From JAKVAV01 sp964635965 (GTDB lineage: Bacteria > Bacteroidota > Bacteroidia > Flavobacteriales_D > Cryomorphaceae): a stretch of DNA of 8,482 nucleotides. The stretch lies in assembly GCA_964635965.1 (NCBI GenBank), contig CAZWQX010000157.1, positions 1-8,482 on the forward strand, given 5' to 3'. This document shows positions 4,398 to 8,482 of this stretch, one piece after another (the stretch's first letter is position 1; each line of letters starts with the position of its first letter). Under the pieces are notes generated by a model. It ran no database searches and was not told where the DNA came from. It saw nothing but the letters and a program-made list of their open reading frames with translations. A program made the translations under genes and the position numbers.

Positions 4398-6182
4398 TTA
4401 TTTGGCGATCATCAATCTTTCAACTGTGATTGTTTCACCTGATACCATTCTTACGAAGTAGATTCCTCTCTCCATAGAAGCTACGTTAAGTTCAAGACGA
4501 CCTTGAGTTTGATCAGTGTTACCTGCCATCAATACATCAAGAACTCGTCCTTGCATATCCAATACCTCGATTGTCGTTCTCTGTCCTTCAACAGTTGAGA
4601 AGTCTACGAAAGTACTTGTAGTAGCAGGGTTTGGAGCCAATGTAAGCTCAACATCAAATGCTTGAGTAGGTGTGTTCATGAAGATGTTTTGCATACCCTC
4701 ATTTGAAACACAACCCGAAGCCATATCTCCGTTGAAGAATACTTCAGGACCGCCATCGGCAGCTAATTGCTCGAGGCTTAAGTCTTCCAGGTTAAGTGCC
4801 CAGATTCCTCCGTTCTCAGAGTTTTCACCGTTAGCGATAAGCAATCTTCCGTCTTCTCCTAAGCAAGCTCCGTTTATTTCATTTAGGTCTAAATCAATTA
4901 CACTGTTGTCGATCAAGTTATTAAGCGTGTTGCTCGATCTGTTCAAAATCCACAGGATTTGGTCTTCCGCCGAACCTGTAGCAACCAAGTCACCACCGGC
5001 AACAGGGGCATTCGCGAAAGCAACACTCGCAATCGCTACTCCATCTTCAATGTTCACACTGTAAACCGTATTGTTTGAACCTTTACCGATGTATAACTGT
5101 CCGTTAAAGTCGATGGTAGCAGCAGGGAATCCGCTAAGTGAAGCACCTGATTCATCCTGGATAGGAATGTTTTGCTCAACGTAAGAACCCGTGTTTGGAT
5201 TGAAGATGTCGATCTTACTTCCGCGCACAGCGTAAATCATTCCTGAAGCGCTTACAGCAATGTGGTTATCACTTGTGCTGAAACCTTCGATCAACGTAAA
5301 GCTCAATGAATTGTCGTCGTTCAAAGAAATTCCGTAAAGCTCATTGTCTCCACCTTGCTCGTAACCGGTGTAGTAAGTCACATAGTTCTCACAGTCAGAT
5401 CCTGACTGAGGCTCAGCACATCCTGAAGCCAAGTCGCCTGCAGCTGTAGTAAATACTTCTCCGTCCAATGTAAGATTGTAAAATGCGAGGTAATCACCCT
5501 GGTCATTTCCTTTGTAAAGACGAGTGCGACCGCTTACGCTGATGAATCCTTCTCCTGAAGGAAGAAGCGCAAGACCGGTAACAACATTTGGTACTGAACG
5601 TACGGACATTACTTCACCCATCGAATCCATCTCCCAAACGCGTCCGTTAAAATCGCGCGTAGCTAAGTATGAATTACCATCTGCTCTGAAAGCGATGTCA
5701 CCACCGTGGATAGGAGCGTCCATGTAGAAAGTAAGATCTCCTGTTTCTGTATCTACCAAGTAAACGGCCTCATCAGCCTCGCTACCAATGTAGAAGTTTC
5801 CGTTGTCATCAAACGCTGTTGCAACGGCACCACCGAGAGATTCGCTCAACATGGTTTCATCTGAAAGAGCTCCGTTCTCCACAGATACATCCAAGGTTCT
5901 GAAGCTACCATTCGATGCACGAACAATGTAAAGAAGTTGTGCATTTGCATCGTAAGCGATGTGGAATGGGTAAGAGAAAGACATCAATTCTTCCATCTCT
6001 GCGCTTTCAGCTTCATCGTCCAAGGTAAGCTCGAACAACGTTCGTTCTCCGCCACTACCGTTGTTGGCCAAGAAATATCGGAAGTTTTCGCATTCTGACT
6101 GTGCCATGGAAAGAGAAGTCATTCCAAAAACACCTACTAGGAGTAAGCTAAGCCTAGTTAAAATAGTTTGTAAAGTTTTCAT
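4398..6182 (-). CDS. Secreted T9SS type A sorting-domain protein with duplicated propeller-like region
   Basis: The 594-residue product has a signal peptide (residues 1-27, probable cut SMA-QSE). Two homologous halves follow. The first runs from SECENF (29-34) to GDLASGC (249-255), the second from SDCENY (262-267) to GDMASGC (485-491). Each contains short beta-strand repeats such as GNFYIGSEADEAVYLVDTE and GQLYIGKGSNNTVYSV, typical of YVTN/NHL-like propeller blades. Cysteines sit at equivalent ends of each half (31 and 255; 264 and 491) and may close each propeller. Residues about 514-594 are a T9SS type A domain (LAPNPATTSTFVDF, then IEVLDMQGRVLDV, GIYFVRMVSG, ending VERLMIAK). This tail targets proteins across the outer membrane, where it is cleaved, so the product is released or surface-anchored. 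The ligand is unknown and no catalytic motif is seen. The gene is monocistronic, with a strong terminator and its own leader. Codons look clean throughout. Confidence 0.9.
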   Translation of the reverse strand: MKTLQTILTRLSLLLVGVFGMTSLSMAQSECENFRYFLANNGSGGERTLFELTLDDEAESAEMEELMSFSYPFHIAYDANAQLLYIVRASNGSFRTLDVSVENGALSDETMLSESLGGAVATAFDDNGNFYIGSEADEAVYLVDTETGDLTFYMDAPIHGGDIAFRADGNSYLATRDFNGRVWEMDSMGEVMSVRSVPNVVTGLALLPSGEGFISVSGRTRLYKGNDQGDYLAFYNLTLDGEVFTTAAGDLASGCAEPQSGSDCENYVTYYTGYEQGGDNELYGISLNDDNSLSFTLIEGFSTSDNHIAVSASGMIYAVRGSKIDIFNPNTGSYVEQNIPIQDESGASLSGFPAATIDFNGQLYIGKGSNNTVYSVNIEDGVAIASVAFANAPVAGGDLVATGSAEDQILWILNRSSNTLNNLIDNSVIDLDLNEINGACLGEDGRLLIANGENSENGGIWALNLEDLSLEQLAADGGPEVFFNGDMASGCVSNEGMQNIFMNTPTQAFDVELTLAPNPATTSTFVDFSTVEGQRTTIEVLDMQGRVLDVLMAGNTDQTQGRLELNVASMERGIYFVRMVSGETITVERLMIAK

Positions 6183-6460
6183 ATCACATAAAAAGAATCT
6201 GGTTATTCTGCGAAGCTAGGGCGGTTTTTTGAAGAAGTCAATAGCTGTTTATGGCTAAATGTGATATAAACCCTGCCTTAAAAGTCAGAAAATGAAGTGA
6301 ATACTTGATTCGATTCCTATGTTATGTTTTGGTCAAACACCCGTTAAACATCACATAATAGTAGCGTACCTGACTTGTTGAGTATATACTCCTAAGGACT
6401 AGTGGCGTGGGATGATGGAAATAAAAAGATATTGAATCGGGAGAGTAGTACTATTCGCGT
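6183..6460. other. Gene-free leader region with repeated ATCACAT words
   Basis: This 278-bp gap separates two minus-strand genes. ATCACATA occurs at 6183-6190 and 6350-6357, and the inverse ATGTGATAT at 6259-6267; ATATCACAT at 6181-6189 overlaps the start codon of the downstream gene. A perfect 12-bp palindrome, GAGTATATACTC, lies at 6380-6391. No gene, RNA or U-tract terminator is visible for the gene ending at 6461. Confidence 0.4.
6211..6242 (-). promoter_or_regulatory. Possible promoter of the T9SS-substrate gene
   Basis: On the minus strand ATTG (6242-6239) is followed after 20 bp by TAGCTTCG (6218-6211). This resembles the Bacteroidota TTTG-N19-TAnnTTTG promoter with one base off in each box and one extra spacer base. 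It would give a leader of roughly 20 nt before the ATG at 6182. It is a weak match, listed because no better one exists in the gap. Confidence 0.3.
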
Positions 6461-7354
6461 CTACCACAAGGTGAACTGCACGGGCAGAAAATAAGTCACT
6501 TTTACATTTCGATTGAAGGCACGCCCTGGTTTCCAGTCGGGCATTAAATTGATCACTCGAATGCACTCGGCATCAATCAACGGCGAAAGAGACTTTACGA
6601 TATCCATATTTTGTACGGAGCCGTTTCGGTCTACATCAAATTTGGCCAATACCTTTCCTTGAATGTTTTTTCGTTTGTCCTTTTTCGGATAGCGAATGTG
6701 CTTTCCCAAAAATTGCATAAGCTCTGTTTCACCTCCTGGGAATTCAGGCATTCGCTCAATAATGGCATCCTCAGGACTTTTAGATCCATCAGGTTCGAAA
6801 TAGTCAACTTGTAATCGGGTGCCGGTTGAGTCGTATTCCTCAACCGCACTTAGCTGTCCATTCTGATAAAAGTAGGACCACTTTCCAATTTTAATGCTTA
6901 GTGAATCCGCATGGACGTACTTCACGGGGTATCCTTGGCGGGGAGTATCATTTGCATTTGCGGCTTCGACCCGATCGAAGTCATTGGCGTAGGTCCCGAG
7001 GGTCTCATGCGATCCATCCTCGTACCAAGATTGGAAGGCGCCGATTAATTGATTATTCAAGTAGGTACACTCCAATATTTTCCCGCCATCTTTCGAGTAA
7101 TACTCAAAAAATCCTGTTCGGTTTTCGAAATCTCTCGTTTCGTATCCTCCCGACATTTGGAGGGTTCCATCCAGGTAATGATCCAATACTCTCCAATGAT
7201 CTCCTTCAGGCCAAGTGAGACGGTAAAGATTGGCTACTTGTTTGGGTACTTCTTCATCCTTATAGTTTATCCAAATCAGAGTCGTGTCTTGCGCCAAACA
7301 TGTTGACGAAAAACTCAAAACGATAAATGGAACGAGAAGTAATAATCCTTTCAC
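6461..7354 (-). CDS. Exported MORN-repeat / TonB C-terminal domain protein
   Basis: The chosen start is the GTG at 7354, giving 297 residues: VKG, a hydrophobic core (4-16), then a cut near CLA-QDT (19-23). An ATG 18 codons upstream (7408) would put a charged stretch before the signal peptide and would place the promoter-like sequence inside the gene. Residues about 60-190 contain MORN/YwqK-like motifs (GFFEYYSKDGGKILECTY, GAFQSWYEDGSHETLGTY, GKWSYFYQNGQLSAVEEY). Residues about 205-297 are a TonB C-terminal domain: FPGGETELMQFLGKHIRYP, GKVLAKFDVDRNGSV, then MPDWKPGRAFNRNVKVTYFLPVQF. In TonB this domain grips the TonB box of outer-membrane receptors. Here there is no transmembrane anchor plus proline-rich spanner, so it is not a standard energy-transducing TonB. 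A periplasmic peptide- or protein-binding role is inferred. A cysteine (19) precedes the cut but lacks a proper lipobox. Confidence 0.87.
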   Translation of the reverse strand: MKGLLLLVPFIVLSFSSTCLAQDTTLIWINYKDEEVPKQVANLYRLTWPEGDHWRVLDHYLDGTLQMSGGYETRDFENRTGFFEYYSKDGGKILECTYLNNQLIGAFQSWYEDGSHETLGTYANDFDRVEAANANDTPRQGYPVKYVHADSLSIKIGKWSYFYQNGQLSAVEEYDSTGTRLQVDYFEPDGSKSPEDAIIERMPEFPGGETELMQFLGKHIRYPKKDKRKNIQGKVLAKFDVDRNGSVQNMDIVKSLSPLIDAECIRVINLMPDWKPGRAFNRNVKVTYFLPVQFTLW

Positions 7355-7371
7355 TTTGTCTAAGTCTGCCT

Positions 7372-7402
7372 GAAAGATACCACTTCCTTGATGCGTATCA
7401 AG
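7372..7402 (-). promoter_or_regulatory. Putative promoter of the TonB-C gene with overlapping inverted repeat
   Basis: On the minus strand CTTG (7402-7399) is followed after exactly 19 bp by TATCTTTC (7379-7372), one base off the Bacteroidota consensus in each box. A perfect inverted repeat, CTTGAT (7387-7392) with ATCAAG (7397-7402) around 4 nt, overlaps the -33 box and could be an operator. The expected transcript start leaves a leader of about 10 nt before the GTG at 7354, which supports that start. Confidence 0.45.
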
Positions 7403-7427
7403 CAGCAAGCTCGAACTTTTGATCCAA

Positions 7428-8482
7428 TCACGGATTAAAATTGAACTTCACGATATTGGTGCGGACGTCGCCCGTGAAAGTGCCATAACCATAACTCACG
7501 TAAATTGACCCCAGCTGCTCCACGGCAGCGTGTCCCCGTCGAATGTCCATATGATTGGGATTGTCTAATTCGATGCGGTTCCAATCCAGGCCATCAGCTG
7601 ACCACCAGATGTCGTCACCGCCACCTACTACCACCATACCATAGAGGTAAGAGCATACGGTGTAGTCTCTGTTCGAATCAAATGGAGCGTTTCTCAGAAA
7701 CTGCCAAGACGAACCGTTGGTAGATTTCCATATCCCTATTTCGGGTTCTTGATCGTCGCGGGTCTCGAAAAGATACATTGCTCCCTCTACAACTACGACG
7801 TAAACAACACCAGGCCGCCAGGCGCTGTTGTCTGATTCTTTGATTTTCTGCCAAGTGATTCCATCATCACCGCTAAACCATACATCACTGTGTTCAGTGC
7901 TACCGCTGTAACCGCCCATGAGGTAGAGATTGTTGTTAAAGCTTACCACCGCGTGTTCGTCCCTGGGTTGGTAGAGCGTACCGTCGGTTGATGTGCCTTT
8001 GGTTTCTATTCTGGTCCAGACATTACCTAAGGCGCTATTGTAAATGCCGCGGCTACCGCTGCTAACCACATAGAGAAGTCCGCCATGTGATAATGCAGCA
8101 TGGGTGCTGGAAGGCTCAAAGATATCGGTGCTGAAATCATCGGTTTCTCTGAGAGTAGTCCAAGTGGCCCCCGTCAAACTCTCGTACACGTCATTACCAA
8201 ATCGCCAATTTCCACTTTCGTTTGCCCTTCCGCCGATGTCGTATAGTTTGTCATTGTGAGAGACCATCTTGTGACCAAAACAGCCACCCCATTCAAATCC
8301 ACTTCCATTTCTGATGGAGGAGCTGATTATTTGCGAGTTGGCTTCGATGACTTCACCAATAGAACCGTTATTAAAAGTGGTGAGTCCTCTTCTCTCACTT
8401 TCAGATACGCCACCTTTGTCGTCTCTGGCCTTGACTGACCATTCGTAGGATGCATTTGATTTGAAATCGGAGGGTTCGATTC
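7428..8482 (-). CDS. Kelch-type beta-propeller protein, 5' end outside window
   Basis: The frame stays open from the stop at 7428 to the right edge, giving 350 visible residues; the ATG at 8267 is internal. Its preceding codons read FGHK and the next residues MVSHNDKLYDIGG, so together they make an intact Kelch blade. Numbered from the first whole codon (8480), residues 11-29 (SYEWSVKARDDKGGVSESE) look like the last strands of a fibronectin type III or similar Ig-like domain. About six Kelch-like blades follow (start near 69, 126, 172, 219, 272 and 316), with hydrophobic strands, GG turns and a W-containing last strand (ATWTTL, NVWTRI, ITWQKI, SSWQFL, LDWNRI). No catalytic residues of galactose-oxidase type were recognised. 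The visible C terminus (NIVKFNFNP) has no T9SS domain. The missing N terminus probably has a signal peptide or lipobox, which would make it an envelope lipoprotein or secreted binding protein; that part is inference. The TonB-C gene follows after 73 bp. Confidence 0.85.
   Translation of the reverse strand, partial: IEPSDFKSNASYEWSVKARDDKGGVSESERRGLTTFNNGSIGEVIEANSQIISSSIRNGSGFEWGGCFGHKMVSHNDKLYDIGGRANESGNWRFGNDVYESLTGATWTTLRETDDFSTDIFEPSSTHAALSHGGLLYVVSSGSRGIYNSALGNVWTRIETKGTSTDGTLYQPRDEHAVVSFNNNLYLMGGYSGSTEHSDVWFSGDDGITWQKIKESDNSAWRPGVVYVVVVEGAMYLFETRDDQEPEIGIWKSTNGSSWQFLRNAPFDSNRDYTVCSYLYGMVVVGGGDDIWWSADGLDWNRIELDNPNHMDIRRGHAAVEQLGSIYVSYGYGTFTGDVRTNIVKFNFNP

Noticed and set aside
4225..4461. 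Open frame on the + strand beginning in the 54-bp repeat
   Set aside because: It runs through the intrinsic terminator and antisense into the 3' end of the T9SS gene; its start is repeat sequence and its end is a shadow of a real gene.
7387..7402. Intrinsic terminator after the Kelch gene
   Set aside because: The 6-bp stem is not followed by a T-run on the minus strand and overlaps the -33 promoter box, so an operator-like role is more plausible.

Overview
The window looks like chromosomal DNA of a free-living Bacteroidota, most likely a Flavobacteriia-type organism. The main evidence is a secreted protein ending in a type IX secretion (T9SS) type A sorting domain. Supporting signs are a TonB-C/MORN-type secreted protein, promoter-like TTTG-N19-TAnnTTTG matches, weak or absent Shine-Dalgarno sequences, and long intergenic stretches full of degenerate repeats. 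I cannot name the genus. No rRNA, tRNA, CRISPR array, transposase, integrase or phage gene was seen.

Layout. Positions 1-532 hold no credible gene: a dispersed intergenic element is followed by an array with a 7-bp period. A small two-helix membrane protein follows on the + strand (533-868). A second 7-bp-period array (983-1059) runs into the stop codon of a minus-strand exported leucine-rich-repeat protein (1057-1830). Positions 1831-2392 contain another copy of the dispersed element. Next on the + strand is an exported bactofilin-like beta-repeat protein with a C-terminal multi-pass membrane domain (2393-3538).

Positions 3539-4397 are a repeat-rich gene desert. They hold a large imperfect hairpin, a 54-bp direct repeat present twice exactly 650 bp apart, a cluster of nested inverted repeats, and a good intrinsic terminator. 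That terminator serves the minus-strand T9SS substrate (4398-6182), which is an internally duplicated propeller-like protein. Two more minus-strand genes follow: a MORN/TonB-C secreted protein (6461-7354, GTG start) and a Kelch-type propeller protein whose 5' end lies beyond the right edge of the window (7428-8482).

All six genes encode membrane, exported or probably exported proteins. Five carry repeat architectures (LRR, beta-helix repeats, two propeller types, MORN), so this reads as a cell-envelope or surface neighbourhood rather than a metabolic pathway. No operon is obvious. The Kelch and TonB-C genes are 73 bp apart on the same strand, but a promoter-like sequence lies between them.

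The least explained signal is the intergenic DNA. Several loci are built from non-identical 7-bp words kept in register for up to about 147 bp. They are joined to hairpin-forming modules shared between loci. I regard this family as the main candidate for something under-described. I found no evidence of a defence system or another new multi-gene system.
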